From assembly GCA_019914945.1 (NCBI GenBank), contig CM034111.1, positions 5,146,001 through 5,210,000 on the forward strand: a stretch of 64,000 bases of DNA, in the 5' to 3' direction. A model generated the notes under the pieces. The model saw only the letters and a program-made list of their open reading frames with translations, was not told the DNA's origin and made no database searches. The stretch is from Typha latifolia (taxonomy: Eukaryota > Streptophyta > Magnoliopsida > Poales > Typhaceae). This document shows positions 22,915 to 34,336 of the stretch, piece by piece (positions within the stretch are counted from its first letter, which is position 1; each line of letters begins with the position of its first letter). The position numbers and the translations under genes are program-made.

Positions 22915-24993
22915 GTAATGACATCTAGTTTCATAATTTTTTGACTATGAGAGAATATTTGACACGAATGCAAACCGATAGCTGAGATCGGGCAATAACA
23001 AGAAATATTAGAGCCACTATTCCTTAGACACCATGTTGACAACTAGATCCATGGCATTAAGACCCCTTGAAGGCACCTCAATTGAAGGGGAAGTAGTGGA
23101 GACGTTCAGATCTTATTTGAATCGATTCAATCCGAGCCGATCCCTAACTCACTAATGGTTGCTTTTCCTTTGTTTCTATTAATGAATTCAGATCTTGTCA
23201 AGCTAATGGCTTTGTTGATGGAGTCACAAAGGGCCATGCAAGCATCCATGGAGGCCATGGCACACTTCATAGGCGCACAACAAAACTCGATGGCTACGAT
23301 GCCTTCCTTTCGCACCTGAAATCTCAAATCAACAAAGGCTCCCCTTTGCAACCAGACTCCACCCCGACCACCATGTGATGGAGGACCTAGGAAGCCACTC
23401 CACCATTAAGAGATCCTCTGCTGCCCACTCTAGTAGGAACGCAACATGGAATGGGTGCCAAAATGCATCGGCCTCCACCCAAGCCGTCGGTGGATGATTT
23501 TTTGGCGGGTGGGAGGACTTCGATGATTTGGTGCCTCGACAACCTTATTTCGTAGATCTAAAACCTCCACTAGCACCTTATGTAGAGTTTGAAGAAGAAC
23601 ATGGAGGATTACGAGTGAAATGGACGAGGCTATGAAAGAGACCAAAGAGGAGATCCAACTGAGCTGGTTTTTGTCTTGCAATTGGGCCTTGATTAACTTG
23701 AGACTAAAGTTGAGATTTGGTATGATTCTTTTTAGGTTATCACTTACCTAAATCAACCATACACTAACCTCAAATGTCCTTCTCCAAGCTTTGGGCACAC
23801 CTCTAGTGCAACTAATCCAGCCTAGGCTGCGCACATAGCTATCAATTTGTCGGGTCATTCATTGCATTCGAATCTTGCCCAAATCCACAACCAGGTTGAG
23901 ACTTGGTCTCTTTTTTAGTTTTGGTTTCCCTTTCCTTCTTCCAATTTCAGAGTTGAGAGAAGCTTGCTTAAAGGACCTGAAGGTGGTTGAGCTTGAGTCC
24001 AATAGGTATTAGAGGACTCAAGTTAGACCAGCGAAGCCGCCTGATCCACCCGCTCTCGAGTCGAGCAAGATTAAAAAGTGTTTAATCCACCCATCACTTT
24101 AAGGACAAAGTGAGCAAAAGCATGATGGAATAACGTGATCTAGGTTAGGTCGGACCACCTCGTGGACAATAGTCTCATGCCTTGAATAATTTATCTAACT
24201 AGTGATTTATTTTAGCATTTGGTTTAGTTTATTTTAGCTTGTAGTCGACTTGATTGAATGTTGGATTAGTCATATCTTGGCAAATATGGCTTTCTGTTTG
24301 GTGCGTATGAAAACAAGGTAAGGGCATTCTGATGCTTCATTCGAATGCCCAAAAAATGCTTGCAAAAATAGAAGAGATGTTTTGGCTATTCAAACGCGCT
24401 GCTAGGCCATTCAAGCGCCCACGCCGAGAATTCTTGTATTAGGTCTATTTTCTTTAGTTGTTAGTTGTTAGATTAGGCTCTAAATATGTGGAAGACAACC
24501 TCATAGGGATTATGAAATTATCAAATAAATAATTTAGTTAACCTATCTTCTCCCCTGTAATCTGAAGCTTCTCCTTCCTTAGTCAAACCCTAACTGCGCG
24601 CCATCTTGTCGCCGATTACCCCTATTCTCCTTCAACTATTGAACCCTTCCTTCTTCTTGGGATACCGACCATCTTCTCCCCCTTCTTTCTTCACCATGCT
24701 ACACCTTGTGCAAACCATACCTGAAACACATGTCCACTCGATCCCCACCTTCATCACCGCCACTCATCGTCAACACCTCCATCATAACTTTGCCTATTTT
24801 CGCTCCAGCTACAATTCCAATCTATGAAGGGCATAAATACCAAATACATATATCATGAAGATATGAAATGAACCCATATAGTTTTATAATTTTTTTGATT
24901 GAGAGAGAATATTTGACAAATATTCTGGTCCGACTGCATGGACTATTTTCCTACACATGAACGCAAACCGATAGCCAAGATTGAGCCATAACA
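22915..24993 (+). mobile_element. Deleted gypsy element: LTR tail, gag start, 3' LTR
   Basis: The parts in order are: an LTR tail (about 22,915-23,000, with GAGAATATTTGACACGAATG and CAATAACA); a weak primer-site-like AATATTAGAGCC (23,003-23,014); a gag N-terminus in 23,150-23,700 containing MALLMESQRAMQASMEAMAH; a purine-rich zone with AAGGACAAAGTGAGCAAAAG (24,101-24,120); and an LTR from TGATGGAATAACG (24,123) to CCATAACA (24,993). The right LTR has the TTCGAACG-like cluster (24,330-24,430) and the same GAGAATATTTGACAAATATT tail. There is no protease, RT or integrase, so it is either a deletion derivative or a non-autonomous form that relied on a relative. Confidence 0.6.
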
Positions 24994-25544
24994 TAGTCGT
25001 CACTCCTCATCATCCCTCGCACCCCAGAATCATCATAGTTCAGCTATGGGGTAACGGTTGTATTTTTGGCCTTCTTATTCCAACTGGGTCTCAGGTCTGC
25101 CCCTCCTCGATTTGGTCCGTAAGGAGCTAGAGGAGGGACCCTAGGACCTAGTGGAAGTAAGGAAAGCCACATGGCAGCAACCTAAGCAAGTGTGTGTTGC
25201 GGCAGCTGGTCGATTGCTGCTCTCCACTTCATCGTGTGTCCTCACTCCCAAGTTAGCCCATGGCTGGGCTCACCTTCTTCCAGTTAGGTGAGGACTAGGT
25301 CGAGTGGCCTCAGGCCTGTGGGTTGAGGGAGGAGGGGCTCCCCTTGGCTAGTGGCTGTCCAACTAGGGGTGGTTCCAGTGAGAAGTCAGCTGACCTGAGC
25401 TAGTGCTATTCTCAGCCTGGTCTACTAGCCCACAAGCTCAGTTCTCCCTCCTCTAGGCCGTAGGGAGTAGGGTGCTGAACTCATAGGCTAGGTGGGTAAG
25501 GAAGGAGGGTGAGAAAACTAAAACTTTTCGTGAATCCTTAGGTA
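24994..25544. other. GC-richer DNA, no gene seen
   Basis: This block is richer in G and C than its surroundings (words such as GAGGAGGG and GGCCTCAGGCC). All frames have stops and no motif is recognised. It may be a transposon internal region of unknown type. Confidence 0.35.
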
Positions 25545-26288
25545 TGCTATGATACTAATTAAAAATGTAAGAAATAGCTTAGGAGATATAACCTTTCACA
25601 CGCTATCGTAATAATATGCAGAAAATAAAGCGTGCAAAAAACAATTAGAAACACAAACATATTTACATGAAAAACTCCTAAACTGGGTAGAAAACTATGG
25701 ATCCAAACTCAAATCAAAACTAATTATTAAAACTTGTAGTAGTTAACAAGAAGCTTACAAATCACCCGTCGATTTTCACGACTCAATCTGCACTAACCTT
25801 GCTTGTTAGACCTCACAACACACTTCTTCCCATGATAGATTTCTAAATCTTAGTGACTCTCGAGGTTGATCATTCTGTCTCAGTGACCCTCGAGACGTAG
25901 ATATTCTAGATTTGATGTAGATGTATAGGGTTGTGAACGATTCAGCACGTTCTGTCTAAAACTAAGAATTGATCTCTAATAGCCTCCAAAAAATGATCTC
26001 GAAATATTAATTGACGACTTCTCTAAAATATGACCTCCAATTTAATACTTGATGGTCCTTACTCCTAGGGTTAGATTAAAACCCATTTATATTCTTAAAT
26101 ATAAGATAAATATCTCTTAGAGATAATGCTTAAATATTCTTAAAATTAATCTTTCACTTTAATATTCTTAATCAAATATCTCATACCTTGTGCATATGCT
26201 CATACATAAAATCTAGGCAAATTACATGAATATAAACTATATTTTGAAATACAATTTGCCAATTACATAAATACAAGTAAACCTAACA
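25545..26288 (-). repeat. Old copia LTR, with polypurine tract and primer site on either side
   Basis: On the minus strand the LTR starts TGTTAGGTTTACTTG (right edge 26288), immediately after the purine tract AAAGGAGGAGAT. It contains the copia LTR landmarks also found in the young element at 51.8 and 59.7 kb (GGATCCA with the CTCGAG-rich segment, and a leader ending near AGTATCATAGC at 25,545-25,556, a degraded tRNA-Met site). Having both a polypurine tract upstream and a primer site downstream is the pattern of an LTR shared by two tandem element bodies. Confidence 0.6.
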
Positions 26289-27240
26289 ATCTCCTCCTTT
26301 GGCAATTTATTACAAGATATAATTTTCTAAAATACAAAGTGTCTACCCATAACAACGTCTACATCGTGAAAGAGCATAGCACAATTCTTTTGTTTTTTTT
26401 GTTTTTGCTATCAAATATCCTGCACAACTTTAACACTCATACTAAGTGAAATGTATACGAGGCTATAAAAAAAATAAGCAATTAATAACAAACCAAATAA
26501 AAATGACTAACATCGTTATATATCATTCTTCCTTTTTTATCATAAATTGACAAAGAATAAAATCAAACACTCATGCTTCCCCTCAAAATTAGTCTCTTTT
26601 ACAATTTTTTTTTCGTTCAATAAATTCTGAAACGCACAAAAGTATTATAAGTCTTGAATCTAATTTTCAAGTATTCAAAATGATTTAGAGGTGTACATTG
26701 TCAAACTGGACACTTTCAATATGGCTTTTATACTAATCACGTGGTAGCCCTTTTTAATTGATTTTTTTAATAAAGAGAAATATTGAGGGTGAAAATAAAT
26801 CAAAATGTCAAATAGTGAATATCGACCTAATGAGTTAAATATCTAAAAAACACTGTATGAGATCATGCTTATACAAAGATTGAATCACAATAACTATAAT
26901 GGATGTGCATAGAAGGTGATAAAAAATATCCAAGACTAAATAATACACTTAGAGATAATATATCTAATATTAACATAAGTGATTATAACTCCAACAATAA
27001 CTCTACAATAAGATGACTTCATGTTATAAGAGTCACTCTTATTCAATTAGTGCATCAAATTTTTTAATTTTCTTTTCTTTTTTATATAGAAAGTCAACTA
27101 TAATCCAAAGTAAAAATAAAAATGAGAAACCATAAACCAAAAAGAAAAATCTTAAAATGCACAAATTATCAATTAATCCAAAATATATCTAAAACTTAAA
27201 AATTAGATATATACACAAAAGCATATAGCTAGGGAATATC
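26289..27240 (-). pseudogene. Degenerate 3' internal region of the old copia element
   Basis: AT-rich and non-coding, with texture and words like those between pol and the extra ORF of the young copia copy (54,160-54,840), for example runs of AAACCAAAAAGAAAA. No protein motif can be read. It is assigned only by its position next to the polypurine tract. Confidence 0.35.
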
Positions 27241-27299
27241 AATAAGCAATCAAACTCCTCATAGCTAGCATATCCCACTAAGGGATCATTCAATAGTAC

Positions 27300-27425
27300 C
27301 ACCCCGAATACTAGATCACCGACCTCAAAGTTACCCCTCAATAGGGCTGAACATCACCGACTGCGAACTTTTGCTCACAATGTTTGTGATCGTAGATCTG
27401 TTTCATTTGGTTTTGTGAAAATTGC
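27300..27425 (-). pseudogene. Short gypsy integrase C-terminal fragment
   Basis: About 100 bp closely match the minus-strand integrase segment at 21,175-21,265 (words such as AGGGCTGAACATCACCGACT, GATCGTAGATCTGTTTCAT). It is cut off on the left and joined to unrelated sequence on the right. Confidence 0.6.
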
Positions 27426-28040
27426 CCCATACAAAGAAAATAATCCAACCTATAAGGAAGGGGAAGTGCTGGCCCAAACCACTACAATCACACTTCCTTC
27501 AGTTGCGGTGGAGCTTCCTTCACTCCTACAAGCCTCTCAGCCATAGTTGGAGGAGAGGTTATGGAAACTAGGGCCCAAAACCCTAGTTTTCCATCGATAG
27601 CGCCCTAGGCACTCCTGACACAAACCATGGCCATCATTTGCGATAGCATTGGCCGAATGGCCACCATCGATGAGTATTATTGTTGTAGCAAACCCATGGC
27701 TAGTGGTCGTTGGTTTGACGTTTCGATGACCACTAACAACCACTACTGGCTTCCTCAGGCCAATTGCCAATCATGAGAACTACCTCTTCTTTGGGGTGGC
27801 GTTGCCAAGGCTTCCCACCAGCACGGCTACACTAATATAGGCCCTGAGCCCCATCCACAGCCTTTAGGCAACGTGGCTTTGCTATCACTATATCAAATCA
27901 AGCTCGAGCTTAATTTTGACCATCCACCATCTCTTATCGCAGCTTTACCACTACAAGGACCTATTTGACAATGACTGTCGCTGGCCAACTACCATGCCTA
28001 GTTGCCATCGAGGCTACAATGGCACCCATGGCAAAAAATT
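27426..28040 (+). pseudogene. Internal-region fragment related to the small pol-less LTR family
   Basis: This matches part of the interior of the elements at 36,171-38,205 (inverted) and 43,296-45,974: GGGGAAGTGCTGGCCCAAAC, then a GCGGTGGAGCTTCCTTCACT-like stretch and CCCTAGTTTTCCA. It lacks LTRs of that family and is joined to gypsy sequences on both sides, showing that the interior was also captured into mosaics. Confidence 0.5.
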
Positions 28041-28429
28041 TTATCCCTCGGGTTAGTGTTAGGTCAATTGCATGGAGAAGATTAATTTTGTGAATCCCAA
28101 GGTAGGCAAAAATTTTGCGAACTAGTTCGACCACCTCATGAGAATCATTTTTGGATCCATGAGCATGACCTTTGGCCCGACTAAGAGCATGAAGACGATT
28201 GGTGGAATGAATAGTGGTCCCACGTCAGCCAATTGAGTTGGACCTGCATGTAGCCCTAGCACGACACGAGCTAGACCCGGTGGCTAATGGTCCACATGAC
28301 TAGCATTCTCTACAAGGTTGCCTGGCTAGCTATGATGGACCACACTCGGGAATTCAATCTCGGATTGTCAAGCTTGATTTTCTAAAATTTACTAGAGGAG
28401 ACCTATTAGACTAGATTACCTAACGGAAT

Positions 28430-29130
28430 AGTTTTGCACGTACAATGTGCATGCTTGACCACCAAAAGGTCCAGCTCGCATCATTTTACTAGGAGGGTAT
28501 GGTGATCAAGTGGTACTAGTCGGTAGAGTAGACTCGACCATTTGAGTCTTGGTAGCTGATGCGATCTATGCTTAATTCGGTCTGACCTAGTATGAAGATT
28601 TGTATGTCATGTAGACTAAGCTGACTCAGTCAATAATAGTTTGAGCTTATCGGGAGGAGTTCGAATGGATCTGCAATCGGGTTACCAACTAATTAGACTC
28701 GGCCCTAAAGAATGCTTTCATTAGTAGGCTCAGGCTTGACATTCAAGCAGAGATCAAGGCCCTAAGGCCCACTACCTTTGATGAGGCCTTTTCATTAGTG
28801 GTTTTATTAGAATTCAAGCTGGATGAACCAAATCTGTAAGGAGGAGAAAAAGAAGATAGCCCAAGTTGATGACCCACTAGAGGCTGCACCTGCCCTTGCC
28901 TAGCCTAACTACCAGTAGATCTCGTGCCACTTTGTACCCAATAACTTAGAGGAGCACAAATATAAAGGCTTGTGCTTTTACTATGATGACCATTTTACCA
29001 CCAATCATAAATGAAAGCATTAGCCAACCCATGTCATGTTTCTAGGCAGGCTCGAAGAGGATGAACCTGATAGTCCACTAATTGGCACGATCGACTATAG
29101 GAGTACAAGGATGTGAAGGACTAGTCACCT
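28430..29130 (+). pseudogene. Gypsy gag remnant
   Basis: Across frames it reads VASFYYEGMV-like, then FISRLRLDIQAEIKALRPTT, FDEAFSLVVL, and a degraded knuckle region EHKYKGLCFYYDDHF. This is the retrotransposon gag domain plus the KGLCF leader that normally precedes a zinc knuckle (here C-Y-Y-D instead of CxxC). It is followed at once by a polypurine zone and an LTR, with no pol between. It is dead, with many stops. Confidence 0.7.
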
Positions 29131-29152
29131 TGAGGACAAAGTGTCAGAAGCA

Positions 29153-29640
29153 TGATGGATTGGTATGACTCAACCATGCGGGTTAACTCAGTCGAGTTAG
29201 TTGAGTTAGATCGAGTAGAATTGAGTTAGTTAGATTTTCTTATTGCTTTAAATTTTAAATAAAGTTGATGTAAGCCCAATACGACAAATTGGACCCAATA
29301 TGTTATGATTCTACTCCTATAAATAGGAGTGATTATGGGTTAATTATTATTGTAGAATGATTATTGAGTTTAGCTAATTTTATTTATTTGCCTTTATCAT
29401 TTATTATAGTTGTTAGATTATCTTTATCTTCGTAGGAGTATATCGTAATCCTAAATCCGTACAAAGCACTCAAACCTTAGCCATCCACTTTTCCTACGAG
29501 CCACCCTAACTTATGGCCCATCCATAATCCTCCTATGACCACCACAACATCAAATATATAGTAGTATGTCCAAATTCAATATTTTCTCACTATTTTATTT
29601 TTAACTTTTCACAGTGATCTAAAATTCGGATGGAACTAAA
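29153..29640 (+). repeat. 3' LTR after the gag remnant
   Basis: It starts TGATGGATTGG right after CACCTTGAGGACAAAGTG and TCAGAAGCA, the polypurine arrangement also seen at 24,100. It contains a promoter-like CCTATAAATAGGAG (29,312-29,326). The right boundary is uncertain. The LTR body differs from that at 24,123 beyond the first bases. Confidence 0.5.
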
Positions 29641-31439
29641 TCCATTAAATCTGTAATTTGTGAGGCTATCATCCACAAAATTCTCATACTTTTTTTATTA
29701 TCCAGATCAGTCCAACTCTTGTTTCGTATCAAAAATTCTAGTATCTCAGATTATAAAAGGGACATACCTTGATACCCTAGGGGTTAATGTTATGAATCAG
29801 CTGGGAAGGTTAGCCATACCACCATTGGCATCGGAGATGAGCATGAAGTATGGAAGCTTCACGTGCAACCTAGTCAAAAATTTGATTGAATTATCACTTG
29901 TGATTGACTATAGATTTTAGGCATTATATAGGGAGTTGGACCTGAGCTCTTAAAATTGAGTGGATCTAGTCAAGTTAGGATTGAGTAATTGTATCTATTC
30001 GAGTCGGTAGCTGATGTGAGTTAGGTAGCCACGAAATCAATTATGGTGTGCACATAACATTTTAATTGATTGCACTAGAATCTGGTTGAGTCGGTTAGAT
30101 CTAAGCTAATCATGCTAGGTTGACAAAGTCAATTAAACCACTATATAACATGTGGTGCACCCCTAATATGAATTATCTTGGATTATTGAATAAATTTTGT
30201 AGGATCGACTTCTGCCGCCTACCTCCTCGTTTGGCCGACCACCCCTAATATGAATTGCTCTAGTCACCACCTAGGCTGACCACTGCTGCCTACCTCCTCG
30301 TTTGGCCACATCTCCTTAACCCTATGGAATGACCCTACTTCTATTCTATTACTTTCTTTACCGACTACAATGATACCCACTATCACCATCTCGACCACCT
30401 TACCTACACCTTTGGTCAATCACCATCACGCCCACTTCGGCCACCTTTTTATGATCCACTCTGATAGATTTGCCTGTCATCCCAAGTCTATCACAACTCC
30501 AAAACCACGTGTTTGTCTAACCGTCGGATCTCGAGTTGCATTTTAACCTTGTCAATCCGTAGTAACCCTAACTTTTAACTTGTGCCTTGAAAACAATTTC
30601 ATTTGTGGATTTTGACTCGTGTTAGTCATTGGGTTAGGGAGGCATTCATATCAGTTAATAGGGTAAACATTATTAGTGTGGCCAATACACTAATACTTTG
30701 ATATCATGGAATTAACATAAGATAGGCCTATTAGCAAGCAACACTATCCATGATTACCTGAGTTGATATTTATATACTTAGATATAAAGTATATCCTAGT
30801 TATATAATATATGATGTGATTTTGACTATGCTATATGTTTTGAATTTGTACCGAAAAGCTTTATTTGGGAATTGTGGTAGATTGGGTATGTTCATATGAT
30901 CTCTATTACGTATTCATTTCTTTTACAATGATGTTACTCATTAAGCTGAGCTGTGAACTCCTTATATTATTTTCTCCATTTTAAATATCTCTTAAGATGT
31001 GTAAGTGCATAGGAAGACTCGTAGCAACATTATTTTGGATAGCACATAGTAATTTTCATATTTTGAGAGCTATGTTATTTTGTAATCTACCATATCAAGA
31101 GCAACCATTAGACACATATGGCTTGTATTTGTATATCAAAACTTGTATTTATAGAAGTTTTGGCTTGTAATGGTAAATGAGACATCAAATTTTTATATTT
31201 GTGGCAAATGTTTTATAGACCTTGCACTATATTGGGCATAGTCTTAGTAGGTCTAGTACTACAGTATTAGTAATACAAGGTGTGATAGAGATAAGTTGTC
31301 TGGAAGGTTAGATTATTTCCGAAGTATTTTAAATAAATTCAATCGGAGTTCAAATAATTACGATAAAAATACTAAACAGTTGTGGATTAAATCTTGTTTA
31401 AGCCACTATTTTATAATGAAATTTAGCTTTCCATAAAGT
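29641..31439. other. Intergenic and unassigned repeat DNA, no gene seen
   Basis: Mixed-composition sequence with no readable protein motif. The stretch 30,190-30,560 contains a twice-repeated phrase (TGCCTACCTCCTCGTTTGGC at about 30,219 and 30,286). Confidence 0.4.
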
Positions 31440-31548
31440 CAAATTTAAAGATCCTTATAAAATATATAGTTATCAATTAGATAAATATTTAGATGCATAA
31501 AATATAATATTAATTAGAGTTTCGATGAAATAGACATGACATAAAAAC

Positions 31549-31596
<48 letters not shown>

Positions 31597-31960
31597 AATC
31601 TGTAATCTTTCAGAGAACTGTTATCTGGTAACAAAATTGAATTTGAAGATTCTCATGAAAGATAAAATTATAGTTAATTAGATTAGTTTTTTAATGTATT
31701 TAAAATAATATTAATTAGAGTTCACATGATAAATATATAATTAAAATATAATAATAATGAATTACATTATTTAGCAGCAGTAACATCATTTATGAGATTG
31801 CCGTATTTTTCTTAAGTAGTCTAATCTTACAATGAACCACGGGAAATTTGAAGATCCTCGAGTACTATAAAATTTAAAGAATTAAATATTATTTTTCACA
31901 TATCTAAAATAATATCGATCAGAATTTAAATGATAAAAATATAACTAAAATATTGAACAA
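31440..31960. repeat. Degenerate tandem repeat of about 200 bp with (AT)n microsatellite
   Basis: Three diverged units begin with AAATTTAAAGATCC-type words at about 31,441, 31,637 and 31,848. Each contains AAAATAATATTAATTAGAGT (or a variant) and ATGATAAA words. The first unit carries a pure AT run of about 21 units (31,552-31,593). There is no coding potential. Confidence 0.6.
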
Positions 31961-33308
31961 CAACGTATCATGTTATTTAGTATCCAATAATGTCATTTAT
32001 TAGCAAATTATGGTATTTTAAATAAATTCATATTAGATACCATAATTAGCAAATTATGGTATCCAATAGGTATTTAAGTATTTTCTTACCAAAATAGTCC
32101 TAAACTGATCTTTAATCACGGTTAAGGTTTATACACCAACCAAATGAATGCTTTAGTTCTTGCTACAAATCACCATTTTCATTTCTTTTCCTTTTTACTT
32201 TTGGAAAAAATAAAATTTCCTCCATATAGTTGAGGAAAGCTTAACTCACTTGTGGTTCTGGCCAATCCGTAATTACCTAACAACGATTAATTTTAATATA
32301 AAAGCATAAAATTGCTCATTTTAATTTAAGGTAATCAATTAATTATTATTTTTTTGCTGGAAATTTGGGAGGTTCACTTATTTCAAATTCTTTTAGTTTC
32401 TAAAATTTCACACTATTGCGAACATCTCAAAAGGAGAGATGATAAAGAGCATAAATGTTAAACATTAATTTTGGACAGAAACTCTTGTTGCATATAAGTC
32501 AGAATTATAAGGACGCTAAGTGTCACATATGAAGGTTTATAGGAGCCACGATAAATTTTAGCTAAAGATTGTTTTTTTTTTCTCTCTCTCTATTTTAGTT
32601 TCCTTACTACAAACTCCATGTCTTGCTCCCTGAATTCTAATTTGAAACAAAAAAAAAAAAAATTTAGAAAGAAAAACAAAAGAGAGAGTATATAGAATTA
32701 TGGCCAAACTAGGTCTTCTTAAGTTTTAGCCAAACTAACAATCCCACAAACGTAATTTCTAAAGAGACATCAATTGCCATCTAATGAACCCAATAGAAAA
32801 TCGTCGATCTTTATCTTGTGCCTTACTTAATATGTAAAACATTGAATTTGTTCAACACTTAGTTTGTGCTAACTATATAGTTAAAGTCCTTACATAATTG
32901 AGACAGTAAAGACATCAAATCTTGATATAAAATATTGATCTGTTTAAAAAAAGAAAATACTGCTGATATTGTCAGAGTTTTCTTTTTCTTTTCTTTTCTT
33001 TTGAATTGTCAGAGCTTTTAGCTCCAAGGTAAAATGCTAGCTAACAGTTTAGCATTTTTTTTTACAAGAGCCGTAAAGTGGGAGCTGACATTTCTAAAAT
33101 AGACTTAGTTAGGTATTAAGTTCGGGAGACGATCCATTCCAGTAAATAATAAGTTTCCAAGGAGGATGATGATGTTGGTCAAAATACTGGCCACAAGAAG
33201 TATAGAGATGGACTTTCTGCAAAAGAAGCGAACGTGGGGAAGCTGCCTTTCTGTCACTGCACTGCTGGTGAATAAAGGGGAAATGACAGGGTACGGAACT
33301 GGTCAATC
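31961..33308. other. AT-rich intergenic DNA, no gene seen
   Basis: AT-rich with several homopolymer tracts (for example near 32,570 and 32,647). No gene, RNA or element termini are recognised. Confidence 0.5.
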
Positions 33309-33371
33309 ACCAACCTCAGCCTTTTTTTTTTTTTTTTTTTTTTTTTTTGATTGATTAAAAACCAACCTCAG
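33309..33371 (-). mobile_element. Minimal poly(A) retro-insertion with 11-bp target duplication
   Basis: ACCAACCTCAG occurs at 33,309-33,319 and again at 33,361-33,371. Between them lie only a T run of about 27 (poly-A on the minus strand) and GATTGATTAAAA. This is the footprint of target-primed reverse transcription aborted after little more than the tail. It implies an active LINE machinery but gives no identity for the source RNA. Confidence 0.65.
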
Positions 33372-34144
33372 ACTTTTACAATGCCAATCCTCCAACTATT
33401 TTCTGCTAATTATCACTCATAACAACACTCGTCCCACTGAGCTAAAAAAATGAAACAAGATTTCTCTCTCCTCTCTCTTCTCTCTCTTCTCTCTCTAACT
33501 CCAGAATTCAAGAAAGAATAGATGCAGTATCACAATCTCTTTACTGGATCTTGTTGGGATTACTGGCTCAGACCAACACCCTTTAAGAAAACTTAAAAGC
33601 ACTACTGAGAACTAAATGGTTGAAATATAGAATTTTTCTGAAGCAGTTGATCATTTATACACGCAAAATTGAAGATAAATAAGCACCTTATGAGTAGAGT
33701 AGAGATGAGAACGTAAGCACCTTGGATCGTATGATGTATCTGTAGAGTGTTGATCGAATCGTCTTCTCAGCTAATCTCGCATTTACTTGTTAGATCTCCA
33801 GCGAAATAATGTTGGTCATAAGAAAAACAACCCATCCATGCAAACATCCACAACAATTCTGAAATATTTCACTCGTGCAATCCAAAAGGCAAACATATGT
33901 AACTACGGTTGTTTGCTTTTCAGTCATCAGTAGAGAAAATTAAGCAAAAAACAAAAGCTTGTGATGATGAGGAATGGGAAAAAGAAAAGAAAAGGAAAGA
34001 GCAACCAGACACGTCGCTCCAATAACACTAGATCTAAAGAATTTACTGAGAATTCTAAAAGATTCAAGAGTAATTAGACATACCCACAAGCATAACAACA
34101 ACAAAAAAGTCCCTAAAATTATTGCTGAATTGGGCAGCAGCAGT
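33372..34144. other. Intergenic DNA downstream of MIR396 (-), no gene seen
   Basis: Includes a CT-rich tract (33,464-33,495). No protein motif is seen. It probably contains the 3' part of the minus-strand MIR396 primary transcript. Confidence 0.5.
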
Positions 34145-34270
34145 CCATATATGCCATTTCTTCCCACAGCTTTCTTGACCTCCTTCTTCTTCTTCCCTCC
34201 TACCCTTTTGGAGGGAGGAGAAATTAAGCACAAGAGAAGTTCAAGAAAGCTGTGGAAGGACATGACATGG
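34145..34270 (-). ncRNA. MIR396 microRNA precursor (miR396b type)
   Basis: On the minus strand the 5' arm (34,257 down to 34,237) reads TTCCACAGCTTTCTTGAACT followed by T, the exact 21-nt miR396b. The 3' arm (34,180 down to 34,160) begins GGTCAAGAAAGCTGTGGGAA and is the star strand. The arms pair nearly fully. The loop end has a second stem (CCTCCCTCC with GGAGGG), and the outer stem pairs CCATGTCATG with CATATATGG. Like its partner at 3386-3497 it would silence GRF growth regulators. The mature strands of the two loci differ only in the last base, and the stars differ more. A TATA box lies about 55 bp before the hairpin. Confidence 0.95.
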
Positions 34271-34320
34271 ACTTGAAATTAAGGAAGCAATTCTTTACCT
34301 CTCCAACTCTTCTCATCATG

Positions 34321-34336
34321 CTCCTTATATAAGGAG
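34321..34336 (-). promoter_or_regulatory. Palindromic TATA box of MIR396 (-)
   Basis: CTCCTTATATAAGGAG is a perfect 16-bp palindrome with TATATAA at its centre. Transcription toward the hairpin would start near 34,295-34,300, leaving a leader of only some 25-30 nt before the stem. The position is inferred. Confidence 0.55.

Noticed and set aside
33940..34276. Overlapping frames of about 100 codons on both strands over MIR396 (-)
   Set aside because: They run through the hairpin, have no recognised motif, and the perfect microRNA duplex explains the conservation.
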